64,000 bases of DNA. It comes from Nitrososphaeria archaeon. GTDB lineage: Archaea > Thermoproteota > Nitrososphaeria > Nitrososphaerales > JAAOZN01. The stretch is taken from positions 130,901 to 194,900 of the forward strand of contig JARVJZ010000004.1 in assembly GCA_029775855.1 (NCBI GenBank), read 5' to 3'. Under the pieces are notes generated by a model, which saw only the letters and a program-made list of their open reading frames with translations, ran no database searches and was not told the origin of the DNA. The position numbers were made by a program, and so were the translations under genes. Position 1 is the stretch's first letter, and every line of letters begins with the position of its first letter. This document shows positions 1 through 8,467 of the stretch, piece by piece.

Positions 1-3000
1 CTCCTCAACATTAAGTCTGCTGAATTAACTACATCGATGATTAAGTTAAGGTCACTTATACTGTAGCTGACTTGTGATAAGGAAACTAAAAGCCTAGCTT
101 TAACTTTATTTAATTGTGATGATAAGTCATTTAGGTCTTTGACGTCTTTGTTGTAGTCGGAAAAAAGAGTGGATGGGGAGCCAGTGTTTATCATAAATTT
201 AGATGGGATGTAAGTCAAAGTTGATTCCAATGGTATAGGTCTAGGTGACTCAAATTGGTTGACAAATAGAGTAGTCTTAGGACTGGCTATACGTAATGTT
301 ACTAGTGTTGATAGAATTGGTCCGAGAACTTGTGCTGTGTGTATAAGCGCGAAGACAAAAGCTTCAAATTTACTCTCTTGCCCGCCGACGAAAGCGTAGT
401 ATAGGGTTGGGGTCCAAACCCCCTTTACCGCCATGTCAAACAAACTGCTTAAGATTAAAGCAAGGTAAAGCTTTGCTACTACATCTTTTAAGCCTACTTG
501 CTTAGTTGTGGTGCCAGCCTTGAAGGTTAGAGGAATGTTCAAAGCCTTTAAGAGTTGGGGGCTTACGGATATGCTTGAACCCATCATCTTCTCGTGTATC
601 CCATCAAGCCCTCTAGCTATTGACAGTAGGAGTGCTGCAATATTCTGCGCTTTGATTAACACGTCTGCTGTACCATAGAAGAGCTCTTCAGTGTAGCTGT
701 AGAAGGATGCAGAGGATAATACGCCTTCACGTTCAACCCTACCACTCCACGTTTGAGAGGCTGGCTTTTTGCTTCGTAGAGAAGATAATGGTGAAGTTAG
801 GCTTTCAAAATCGGCTAGCTCATTCGGATACTTTCCAAGGTTAGGCAGTGAAAGCAGGATTACGTTGTTGAGAGCAGGGATTAGAGGAGAAACTACAGAT
901 AACACTGGCGTCCCTACAGGGAAATAGGTGTATTGGGAATCGAGCTCGTTCACTACTATTAACTGCATCATCACATTGTAGAGGTACATGAGAGTGTGTG
1001 CTATAAGTGTACTTAAAACTTGAAACATCAATTCAAAACTTAACTCACCTAAAAATTCTCCCATACCGATCAGCGAAGAGTAATAAAATCTTATTAATTT
1101 GAACGAAAAAGCTATAAAAGCAGTGGAGGCTTCTTTACTTCCAAGCATCTCATTAAGGGTTCTGGATATTAAGTCGTTTCCCAGTATATTCAGTAGTGAA
1201 AGTATAGTGCCTTCAGTTACTAGATACGCTATCTTCTTACTGCCTAATATGGTTGCTACTTCTTTTGGTGCGATGTTGGGATACTTCTTAGCGATCTGCG
1301 CAAAAATATTCTTCTGGTTCCAGAATTTAGTATAGCTGAAATATCCTTTAAAGGTCTCTAAGGTCATGGCTAGAGCGAGTATCTTAGAGGTTAGTAGAGT
1401 TGATAATTCAGCATAGAAATAGTTTCTAAGCATTAATCCTTGTAGGGCAACCAGTTTAGCTAGCTTATTCCAGTAGTTAGTTGGGACATCTATATCGGTA
1501 GGACTTAGCCTGAACTGTGGTAGACTAAGGTTCAGAGGATTATTGAAGACTTCCAGTTCAGTACCCCTAGTCTCTTCTGTGCCTATAGTTGGAAAGATTA
1601 CCCTTGGTCCTATGTACATTAGATCTTCTTGTCTTTTTAAGGTAGTTGCAAAAATTTCTTTAAGAATATTCTTTATGTCTGACTCGCCGCTGAAACGGTC
1701 TAAGGAATTTAAGAGATTTTGAGCAAATCGCAGCATCTGATTTACTATGGTATGGTCAGCAAGTACCATCTTGTAGTTTGGTTCTACAGCAAGTTTCTTT
1801 TGGTAATCAATATAGTATGTGAAAAGTGAGTATGGTAAGTAGAGTTTTACGTCGTAGACCGCAATTCCTTGAGTTTTTTCTTCTTTAGGTATTACAACTC
1901 TAACTCCCGCATCATTAACATTTAAAGTAGGGTATCCTTTAATACCATAAGAACCGAAATATATTGTATAAGATATTCGATAGACCGCATCTTCCTTAAT
2001 ATTCTCATCGTCGTCTAAGGAAACCAGAAGCGGCTTTGAACCCACGCTAAAGCTCTCTATTACTTTGTTAGTCTTGGTGTCGATCAAATTGATAGCTACA
2101 GGTTTGGGTAAGGGTCTCTCAAGCTTTCCGCTATAGATGCTTTCCCTTATAGAAGTGAGAATATTCCTCCTCCAAGGGTTATCTGGGTATCCTAGGTATA
2201 AGTCATACGCAGTGATACGTAAGTATTTTCCAAAGGTGTATATGTCGATCCAGCTCGTGGAATCAGCTCCTCTACTATCCTCCGCTTTTAACCTCAGATA
2301 TAGGAACTTGGGCACATCACCACGTAAGGTTTCATTTAGCTTGCTGTATGAGGGTATCTTAATCTTGAAGTAAGCATATCCAGTTTTATCAGCCTTGCTT
2401 TGCATTTTTGATAGTTGCAGTACAACAGTTTTATTTGTTAGTTCTAACCAACTTTCTAATTTGACTGTAACATCCTCAGAACCTTCACCATAACTTGCGG
2501 TGATAACCTCTACTTCTTCTCCGCTAAGCACTGAATACTTGTCTGGAATTATAAATAAGATCTTACTTTCTCTCTGATACACAGAGGCTTCGGCTTCTCC
2601 ATATGGGAACTCTAATATTGTGTTTACATAAACTTCACCCCCAGAAAACATTAGAGGTGTGTAGGTATTGTTTTGCCGTATTATTTGCCCCATCCAAGCG
2701 AAGATGGCATATTGTGTTTCGCCCTGTTCAACTTGGTTTATCGTATCTTTGTCGACGAATGCTCTATTTAGATATAACTCAGCGTATAACGGAAAAGTCC
2801 TAAATACACCTTTAACAGTAGCGTTGACATATCCTAGTGGCTCACTACTAATTTTGTAGGCCTCAGATTTTTGTTCATGGCTTACTCCGGTGAGATAACT
2901 TTGGTAGGTGGTGGAGCGATCTTCTGCAAACTGCATAAGGACATTAACAGACGGTGGCTTATTATACAGGTAGAGCAGAAGGTCTATCTTAGAACTTGAC

Positions 3001-4709
3001 TGGAAGACATCTGAGCTTCTACTTTCATCCCACACTATCTCGTCTTTAAAGAACGCTCTACGCTCTCTTAATGAGTAAAATTTATTATAGTCTATCTCCT
3101 TTGAAACTATCTGAGCTTCTGGTGGGAGTTCAACCTTTTCTTGGATAAAATAAGACTCCCCAGTATAAAGAACTTTTTGGTAACGCTTAAAGTGCATCTC
3201 ATGTGAATACATAATGCATTCTAATGATGTAGCTTCAATCGCATAACCAGGTGGAGCAGGGTTAGGCAACCATCCTCCAACCTTAACTAATCCGCTAACT
3301 CGTGTCTTGGCTTGGGCTTCCTCCACTTCAATACCTAGAGGATTCTTACTGTTCTTATAAAGAGATTGCGCGTGATTATAAAGAATTCCGACATTTAAAA
3401 GTAAAGCCCCATCATCTGCATAACCCGCCTTATTAACACTTAACCTTGTATAGGTAGTGTAGGAGCCGTCGAACTTCACCTGCGGAGTTTCAACGGTATC
3501 GGAGAACGTCTTAAGGTCGTAATGAACATGCTTGAGAAATGCTTGAAATCTTTCAGGCCCTACCTCAACTTCGAAATTAAAGGTTAGCTTAAACCTTTCT
3601 TTTGAATCCGATATGGTTAAGCTGACAATATCATTCCCTTTGTAGACCTCTGGATCAATTATGTAGAAGACTGCGGTGCTAAGGAAGAAACTTTTCATGT
3701 CATTGATAAGCAAGTCTATAGTTTGGTTATGCTTTGTAGTAGCTGCTCCTATAGGCTGGAAGATTCTGGTTTTATTCTTATTCCAAAAGACATGGTGTTT
3801 ATATTCACTAAGATACCGTTCCATCTCCTCCTCAGTCCACTTAACGTGGATTATAGCGCCTGAGGGGTTAGGGGCAACTATATGCTCGTAGTCGGCAGGC
3901 GCGGCTGGAATGAAGTAGCCTACCTTACCCTCTGTGCTCCATGAGACCGTTAAATGAGAATAATAAAGATCATCTACCGGTAAAGAGCCCAACAAACTCA
4001 TTAAATCGTTCGGAAAAGGAATACTCCTCCTTTCACCCTTCAATATACTCCTAACAACACTCAAGATGTTAACCTGTTTGAAACCTAAGGATAGGAGAAG
4101 GCTCTCACCCTTAGGTATCTTCACAGCCCCGCGGTTTGGTATCGTAAGATAAGTGTAAAGCGCTTCAGGGTATTCCTCGTAAACACTTTCAACTGGGAAT
4201 GAAATGTGATAAAACATCACATCGCCTTCTTGGTAAAGAGTGTACATGTTCGGTTTAAGAGAGTCTGGGATATAGCCTCCCCACAACAAGTATTGATCAA
4301 ACTTAATCTTATCTATGCGATAAGTTAGGTTATAGGGCTCACGACCTATCGTAATAGGTCCGACCTTTTTCCAGCCGGGGAAGGAGATGTTTAGCAAGAA
4401 GTAATCTTTGCCCTTGTAGAGATAATTTGTAATATAGTCTAGGTATGTAGGTCTACTTTCAGCCTTCCAAAACTCCAGTGCACCTAAAGGTTCACTAAAA
4501 CTTATTGGTGGGTCTATAACCTTGCCTAAGCTTTCGTAAGGCAAGCCTCTAAATACAAACATTCCGTTGATTATTAAGTTGTTTGAAAGCCAATTTCTTA
4601 ATTGAGTGTATGGGTCATCTAAGGCCACCGCTAGTGGTGAAGATAAATTTGATAAAGCCAACATAAATATGAGCGATGATGCAGCTAGTTTTAGCGTATG
4701 GTTCTTCAT
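1..4709 (-). CDS. Giant secreted protein of unknown function, C-terminus outside window
   Basis: An open frame of 1569 codons reads leftwards from an ATG at 4709 and leaves the window still open. I translated it directly; the frame was rechecked in the N-terminal, middle and left-edge parts and no stop was found. Residues 1-29 form a signal peptide (KLAAS..LIFMLALS) ending near AVA. The rest is mixed beta-rich sequence; one segment around residue 740 (GEEVEVITASYG...) looks like an Ig/macroglobulin-type fold. The last ~400 visible residues hold several long hydrophobic stretches. An in-frame ATG at 4718 directly follows a stop codon and is an alternative start. It is divergent from another surface-protein operon. 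I do not recognise the family; an S-layer, adhesin or macroglobulin-like role is only inferred. Confidence 0.85.
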   Translation of the reverse strand, partial: MKNHTLKLAASSLIFMLALSNLSSPLAVALDDPYTQLRNWLSNNLIINGMFVFRGLPYESLGKVIDPPISFSEPLGALEFWKAESRPTYLDYITNYLYKGKDYFLLNISFPGWKKVGPITIGREPYNLTYRIDKIKFDQYLLWGGYIPDSLKPNMYTLYQEGDVMFYHISFPVESVYEEYPEALYTYLTIPNRGAVKIPKGESLLLSLGFKQVNILSVVRSILKGERRSIPFPNDLMSLLGSLPVDDLYYSHLTVSWSTEGKVGYFIPAAPADYEHIVAPNPSGAIIHVKWTEEEMERYLSEYKHHVFWNKNKTRIFQPIGAATTKHNQTIDLLINDMKSFFLSTAVFYIIDPEVYKGNDIVSLTISDSKERFKLTFNFEVEVGPERFQAFLKHVHYDLKTFSDTVETPQVKFDGSYTTYTRLSVNKAGYADDGALLLNVGILYNHAQSLYKNSKNPLGIEVEEAQAKTRVSGLVKVGGWLPNPAPPGYAIEATSLECIMYSHEMHFKRYQKVLYTGESYFIQEKVELPPEAQIVSKEIDYNKFYSLRERRAFFKDEIVWDESRSSDVFQSSSKIDLLLYLYNKPPSVNVLMQFAEDRSTTYQSYLTGVSHEQKSEAYKISSEPLGYVNATVKGVFRTFPLYAELYLNRAFVDKDTINQVEQGETQYAIFAWMGQIIRQNNTYTPLMFSGGEVYVNTILEFPYGEAEASVYQRESKILFIIPDKYSVLSGEEVEVITASYGEGSEDVTVKLESWLELTNKTVVLQLSKMQSKADKTGYAYFKIKIPSYSKLNETLRGDVPKFLYLRLKAEDSRGADSTSWIDIYTFGKYLRITAYDLYLGYPDNPWRRNILTSIRESIYSGKLERPLPKPVAINLIDTKTNKVIESFSVGSKPLLVSLDDDENIKEDAVYRISYTIYFGSYGIKGYPTLNVNDAGVRVVIPKEEKTQGIAVYDVKLYLPYSLFTYYIDYQKKLAVEPNYKMVLADHTIVNQMLRFAQNLLNSLDRFSGESDIKNILKEIFATTLKRQEDLMYIGPRVIFPTIGTEETRGTELEVFNNPLNLSLPQFRLSPTDIDVPTNYWNKLAKLVALQGLMLRNYFYAELSTLLTSKILALAMTLETFKGYFSYTKFWNQKNIFAQIAKKYPNIAPKEVATILGSKKIAYLVTEGTILSLLNILGNDLISRTLNEMLGSKEASTAFIAFSFKLIRFYYSSLIGMGEFLGELSFELMFQVLSTLIAHTLMYLYNVMMQLIVVNELDSQYTYFPVGTPVLSVVSPLIPALNNVILLSLPNLGKYPNELADFESLTSPLSSLRSKKPASQTWSGRVEREGVLSSASFYSYTEELFYGTADVLIKAQNIAALLLSIARGLDGIHEKMMGSSISVSPQLLKALNIPLTFKAGTTTKQVGLKDVVAKLYLALILSSLFDMAVKGVWTPTLYYAFVGGQESKFEAFVFALIHTAQVLGPILSTLVTLRIASPKTTLFVNQFESPRPIPLESTLTYIPSKFMINTGSPSTLFSDYNKDVKDLNDLSSQLNKVKARLLVSLSQVSYSISDLNLIIDVVNSADLMLR

Positions 4710-4718
4710 CTCACACAT

Positions 4719-4967
4719 CTACTAGTTTTAGCTAAATTATTTAAATTATTCGTGACAAGTTGCGGAGGGGGTTGAAAAGAATACTTACTTAACAGCGCTA
4801 TATCAGTCCTTATTTTGAATCTTGCCGATGCTCCCTGTCTCAGGCATTCAATTTCACCCCTATGCTTTATCCGCTGCTAGAGACCCGTTTTATATGATTA
4901 TGCATCCAAGAAAACATAGCTGAAAAAGGTAAACTTTAAAGAAAGGCTTATATAGTTTATTAACAGC
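4719..4967. other. Divergent intergenic region between two surface-protein operons
   Basis: About 250 bases without a gene, AT-rich near both ends. It must contain the promoters of the leftward giant gene and the rightward surface operon. I see no small gene or strong repeat in it apart from the TATA element listed separately. Confidence 0.6.
4948..4955 (+). promoter_or_regulatory. TATA box of the surface-protein operon
   Basis: TTATATAG preceded by purine-rich AAAGAAAGG, which fits a BRE. The expected transcription start, about 25 bases on, falls near 4976. That is downstream of the ATG at 4968, so either that start is weakly used or translation begins at the in-frame TTG at 4980 on a leaderless mRNA. 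Confidence 0.55.
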
Positions 4968-6788
4968 ATGTGCATCAATTTGAGCGTCAAGCATCTTTTA
5001 TCAAGGAGGCAGACTCTTGCCGTCCTCCTTACAATTGCGATTATTGGAGGGTTACTTTTCATTCCTCAAGCATCCGCCATCAGGGTGGAGATAAGCGGTA
5101 TAACCAGCGGTGAAACTATAACGCTTGGTGTAGTTAAAGAACTTGAGTTTAGGATAGTTGTGGAAAGCGGCGAAGTGGTGCCTGTGCAAGAGATACGTGT
5201 AGTCATAGATGGTGTGCAATACACAGCTCCACCTACTGGTGGTGACCTAACACCAGCAAACAGCATCATACCAACAATCACACTAGTTACACCACCACCA
5301 GGCTACTTCTACTCAGCAAGCTACGGCTACGGATACGGATACCTCTACGGATACGGATATGCATTCGGATATGGATACAGAGCTCTCTACGGCTACGGTT
5401 ACGGATATGGTTTCACATCTGGCAGCCAGATAAGGTATTCAGCATCACTCTACACATCATATCTAAGTTTAGGCAGCCACACAATAAGGGTTGATGTAGC
5501 GACTGGTCTCCAGCCCTCAAACATATTCTCCTCACAGACCATATCGTTCACGTTAGTATCCCCGCCTACACCTACACAACCAGCACCATCAGCACCACCA
5601 ACAGCGTCTGATCTCGAAGCTATGTCTGCTGAGGAGAGGGCTGCACAACTTACACAGATGAATGCATCTGACGCAGCAAATAGAATTGAGCAGATGAGCG
5701 TAGACAAAGCTGTAGAAGCAATAAAGGCGATGAACGCTACAGACGCAGCAAGAATACTTAACCTCGTCAACACAACTAGAGCTGCTCAAATCCTAGCCAG
5801 ATTAACCGTTGAAGAAGCGGTTAGAATTACACTTAACCTCAACGTGGACAAAGCTGCAGACGTCGTTTTAACGATGGATGTAAGAGAAGCCGCGCCGGTA
5901 GTTGAGGGAATGACTAGGGAGAATCTGCATAGGGCTGCTCAAGTAGTAGATAATATGATTGCTAAGGATGCTGCAGGCGCAGCTAGAGTTATAGATGAAC
6001 TACCTCCAGACGTGGCAGCTGATCTACTACTCGAGATAGCTGGGTTGCCCTCAACACCTGAGAAGGCCGCTATGCTCATAGATGCGATGAGCTTAACGAA
6101 GGCTGTTGACGCCGTAAAGTCGATTATAGCATCCAACAAGATGCAGACACTCGCACAGATACTCAGCCACGTATCAACAAGCAGACTCAACGAAATATTC
6201 AAGCAGCTCTCATCTAGTGAGAGGCTCAGAACCCTACCATATCTCGACGCAGCGACACAAGCTAGGTTGAAACACGTAAAGGCGACCTTGACAGTAGAAA
6301 GGGTGGATGCACAGCCGGGCAGCTCAGTCAAAGTTAGGTTGGCCCTATCATCTACTCAACCCATACCTGAAGGCTCTGTATCATTCAGCATCCCAGCCGC
6401 TTTCAAGACAAAAGCTCTATCTGTTGAAGGGCTACCTGGAACATCTGCAAGAGAGGCTACTAGGCTCATAGTCACTAAGTTGGCTACTCAACCATCATAC
6501 GCAGCTGCTTCAGTCGCATTCGACTTGGTTGTGCCACTTAACGCCAGCGTCTCGGTTGGGCAGATTGTCACGGTAGTTGCGTCGGTGAACGTGCCAGACT
6601 TTGCTGTAAGCTTTGACACACCAACAGCGGTAAGTGTGACTGTGGTTAAACCTACGGTGCAGAGCATATTCAGCGCCTTAAACTCCTACTTCGATAAGAC
6701 AGTAAGCGTATACACTGAGGGAAGAGTGCCTGTGAAGCAAGACATATACAGCTTACTGGACTTCTACTTCAGAGGGAGAGTGGATTAA
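4968..6788 (+). CDS. Secreted surface protein with Tyr/Gly-rich segment, helical repeats and cohesin-like end
   Basis: 606 residues. A signal peptide (about residues 1-37, ending PQASA) is followed by a beta domain, then a striking segment at roughly 117-150 made of YGYGYGY-type units. After a Pro/Thr linker, residues about 210-440 are tandem short helical pairs of the type SAEERAAQLTQMNASDAANR, resembling the MgtE N-terminal superhelix. A C-terminal beta domain (about 445-560) looks cohesin-like, and the last 40 residues (LNSYFDKT...DIYSLLDFYF) recall dockerin-like helices. No membrane anchor is visible, so it may bind the anchored product of the next gene, which starts 2 bases after this stop. 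Probably exported and part of the envelope; exact role unknown. Confidence 0.85.
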   Translation: MCINLSVKHLLSRRQTLAVLLTIAIIGGLLFIPQASAIRVEISGITSGETITLGVVKELEFRIVVESGEVVPVQEIRVVIDGVQYTAPPTGGDLTPANSIIPTITLVTPPPGYFYSASYGYGYGYLYGYGYAFGYGYRALYGYGYGYGFTSGSQIRYSASLYTSYLSLGSHTIRVDVATGLQPSNIFSSQTISFTLVSPPTPTQPAPSAPPTASDLEAMSAEERAAQLTQMNASDAANRIEQMSVDKAVEAIKAMNATDAARILNLVNTTRAAQILARLTVEEAVRITLNLNVDKAADVVLTMDVREAAPVVEGMTRENLHRAAQVVDNMIAKDAAGAARVIDELPPDVAADLLLEIAGLPSTPEKAAMLIDAMSLTKAVDAVKSIIASNKMQTLAQILSHVSTSRLNEIFKQLSSSERLRTLPYLDAATQARLKHVKATLTVERVDAQPGSSVKVRLALSSTQPIPEGSVSFSIPAAFKTKALSVEGLPGTSAREATRLIVTKLATQPSYAAASVAFDLVVPLNASVSVGQIVTVVASVNVPDFAVSFDTPTAVSVTVVKPTVQSIFSALNSYFDKTVSVYTEGRVPVKQDIYSLLDFYFRGRVD

Positions 6789-6789
6789 G

Positions 6790-7716
6790 ATGAATAAGTT
6801 ATGCTTTAATAACTTGACTTCATATGGATGTGCGGGTAAAGCCTTGAAGATATACACCTATACAGCTTTAGCGATTCTTATACTTGCCTCAGTATTGACA
6901 TTCCTACCTAACGTATATTCAGCGCAAGCAACAGCTGCCTTCAATCTCTCAGATGGTTTGATTAAGGTTGAAGTCACAAGCCCGGTAGAAGTCTATCAAT
7001 TTCAACTCTCAATAACTCTACCTAGTGGTGCAACCATCAATGCTGCGCAAGCATCTACCACGGGCTTCATGGAGAATGCGGTCTTCCTGCAGGTGGGCAA
7101 TGAATATAGGTGGTTCAATCTTGACGCAAAACCATCGAAGGTAGGCTCATTAACCGTGCCAGCTTCTGGAGTAGGTGTAGACAACTTACCTCAGCTGCAG
7201 CTAGTAAGATTGGATCTGCTGGACGCGGGTGGAAATAAGATAGATCTTCAGCAGACATTACCGCTAAAGGCTACACTGGCACCGATTACAGTGACAACTA
7301 CGGTTAGGGAGACTATAACCACGACAACAACCGTAACCCAGACAACAACGCGCACAACCACAGTAACACAGCCTACAACAACCACACTCACATCAACCAT
7401 AACGCAGCCGACCACAATTACAACTACCTCTACAGTCACACAACCAACCACAGTCACAATAACGGTTACTTCAACAACAACTCAGCCAACAACAGTTACC
7501 GCGACATCTACAACTACAGCAACCGAAGTCAAAACCACAACTCAGACAACTACATCAACATCCACATACACAATAACTAGAACAGAGCTAGCAACTACAA
7601 CGGCCTACAAAGAGATAACCGTAGACACAACACCATACATAGCAGGCATCGTTATACTGATAATTATAATCATCATCCTAGCGATCCTAATGCTTAGACG
7701 CAAAGCAGCGGTCTAA
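6790..7716 (+). CDS. Membrane-anchored surface protein with cohesin-like domain and Thr-rich stalk
   Basis: 308 residues: an N-terminal hydrophobic export signal (about residues 20-45), a single beta domain (about 48-160) starting AFNLSDGLIKVEV and similar in style to cohesins, a roughly 100-residue stalk dominated by Thr with repeated TVTQPTT units, then a C-terminal membrane helix (about 280-302, rich in Ile) followed by RRK. The architecture is that of archaeal surface proteins anchored by the C-terminus, with a stalk that is a likely O-glycosylation target. It is the second gene of an operon with the preceding secreted protein, so the two may form one surface complex. Confidence 0.85.
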   Translation: MNKLCFNNLTSYGCAGKALKIYTYTALAILILASVLTFLPNVYSAQATAAFNLSDGLIKVEVTSPVEVYQFQLSITLPSGATINAAQASTTGFMENAVFLQVGNEYRWFNLDAKPSKVGSLTVPASGVGVDNLPQLQLVRLDLLDAGGNKIDLQQTLPLKATLAPITVTTTVRETITTTTTVTQTTTRTTTVTQPTTTTLTSTITQPTTITTTSTVTQPTTVTITVTSTTTQPTTVTATSTTTATEVKTTTQTTTSTSTYTITRTELATTTAYKEITVDTTPYIAGIVILIIIIIILAILMLRRKAAV

Positions 7717-7723
7717 ACCCCAA

Positions 7724-7729
7724 TTTTTT
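7724..7729 (+). terminator. T-tract terminator after the surface operon
   Basis: A run of six T eight bases after the stop of the membrane-anchored surface protein, before the opposing tRNA-Gly gene. Archaeal terminators are often simple T-tracts. Confidence 0.45.
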
Positions 7730-7744
7730 AAACTTAGATAAAAG

Positions 7745-7817
7745 TGCGGGATGCGGGATTCGAACCCGCGACCACCAGCTTGGGGGGCTGGTATCCTAAC
7801 CACTAGACCAATCCCGC
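7745..7817 (-). tRNA. tRNA-Gly (anticodon CCC)
   Basis: 73 nt on the minus strand with a perfect acceptor stem (GCGGGAT/ATCCCGC), discriminator A, D-stem GTCT/GGAT, anticodon stem CCAGC/GCTGG and T-arm GCGGG-TTCGAAT-CCCGC. The seven-base anticodon loop reads CCCCCAA, giving anticodon CCC and a C at position 33, where almost all tRNAs have U. No CCA is encoded and no intron is present. Confidence 0.93.
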
Positions 7818-7933
7818 CACATTAACTTCCCCTTCAGCCTCCTTTAAACCGTTACTCCCTTCTTTCTCAAGGAAGGGAGAAGATACTGAGAAGTAAAATC
7901 TTTAATCAAGCATTTCAGTAGCTAGAGTGAAGG

Positions 7934-8068
7934 GCCGCGGTCGCCTAGGCTAAACAAGGGGGAGACGCTAAATGCCCCAGCTCGGTAGGGCGCAGGCCTG
8001 GAGCCTTAGTCCAGCTTGTTAGCCTGTGACCCGCAAGGGTCTCGAGGGTTCAAATCCCTCCCGCGGCG
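7934..8068 (+). tRNA. tRNA-Ser (anticodon GGA) with two introns
   Basis: Acceptor stem GCCGCGG/CCGCGGC, discriminator G, long variable arm GACCC-GCAA-GGGTC and T-arm GAGGG-TTCAAAT-CCCTC identify a serine tRNA. The gene is 135 nt, about 49 too long. Removing about 32 nt (near 7947-7978) restores a perfect D-stem GCCT/GGGC with a nine-base loop. Removing 17 nt (8004-8020) restores the anticodon loop CTGGAGA between stem CAGGC/GCCTG, with anticodon GGA at 8000-8002. The second intron sits at the canonical 37/38 position; the first lies at the D-stem/D-loop edge. Exact boundaries could shift by one or two bases. No CCA is encoded. Confidence 0.88.
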
Positions 8069-8136
8069 CTCTCTATTAAGAAGCTGGTTAATATTAAAGA
8101 TATTTAACGATTTAGGGAACTTTACTACTTATTATA

Positions 8137-8158
8137 GTTAATTAATTAATTAATTAAC
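8137..8158. repeat. (TTAA)5 perfect palindrome upstream of a TATA box
   Basis: Five TTAA units flanked by G and C make a 22-bp perfect palindrome just upstream of the cassette promoter. It could be an operator or a simple microsatellite. Confidence 0.6.
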
Positions 8159-8164
8159 AAAAAA

Positions 8165-8171
8165 TTTATAT
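8165..8171 (+). promoter_or_regulatory. TATA box of the 8.2-9.7 kb cassette
   Basis: TTTATAT lies so that transcription would start at about 8193-8197, essentially at the ATG of the first gene (8197). This predicts a leaderless mRNA for the four-gene cassette. Confidence 0.55.
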
Positions 8172-8196
8172 TTCAGATGCGCTCTTACTCAGTTCT

Positions 8197-8466
8197 ATGA
8201 ATTGGAAGGCGTCGAGTAAAGATTTCCGTGAAGAATTAGAAAGAATCTTCCAAGAAGGCGAGCGTAAAGGCTTACAATATGTAGATGTTATTTCAGGTGA
8301 GCTACATAGGAGAGTAGGTGGGTACCCCGGACGCAATCATAGAATGCCGCTCTGTTGTCACGTTATGCGAAGTATGATGCAAGAAGAAGATGAAGTGCTT
8401 GCTGAGCCGCCTAAAGGTAATGGGGCTACCCTAAAGATAAGGTATAGATTGCCAAGGAGGGTTTGA
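8197..8466 (+). CDS. Small His/Cys-motif protein, first gene of a four-gene cassette
   Basis: 89 residues, no signal or membrane segment. The core is a dense motif, HRRVGGYPGRNHRMPLCCHV (residues about 37-56), which looks like a conserved active or metal-binding site. The C-terminal part (PPKGNGATLKIRYRLPR) is basic. I believe similar short proteins occur in bacteria, but I cannot name the family or function. The next gene starts one base after its stop, so the two are translationally coupled. It directly follows the 3' end of tRNA-Ser, a common site for inserted DNA. Confidence 0.7.
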   Translation: MNWKASSKDFREELERIFQEGERKGLQYVDVISGELHRRVGGYPGRNHRMPLCCHVMRSMMQEEDEVLAEPPKGNGATLKIRYRLPRRV

Positions 8467-8467
8467 A

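Noticed and set aside
2137-3891. Short plus-strand frames in the first 4 kb
   Set aside because: They are shadows of the long minus-strand gene that spans this region.
5450-6331. Minus-strand frames of 107 and 130 residues
   Set aside because: Antisense shadows of the repetitive surface-protein gene, rich in Ser and Ala from its codon pattern.
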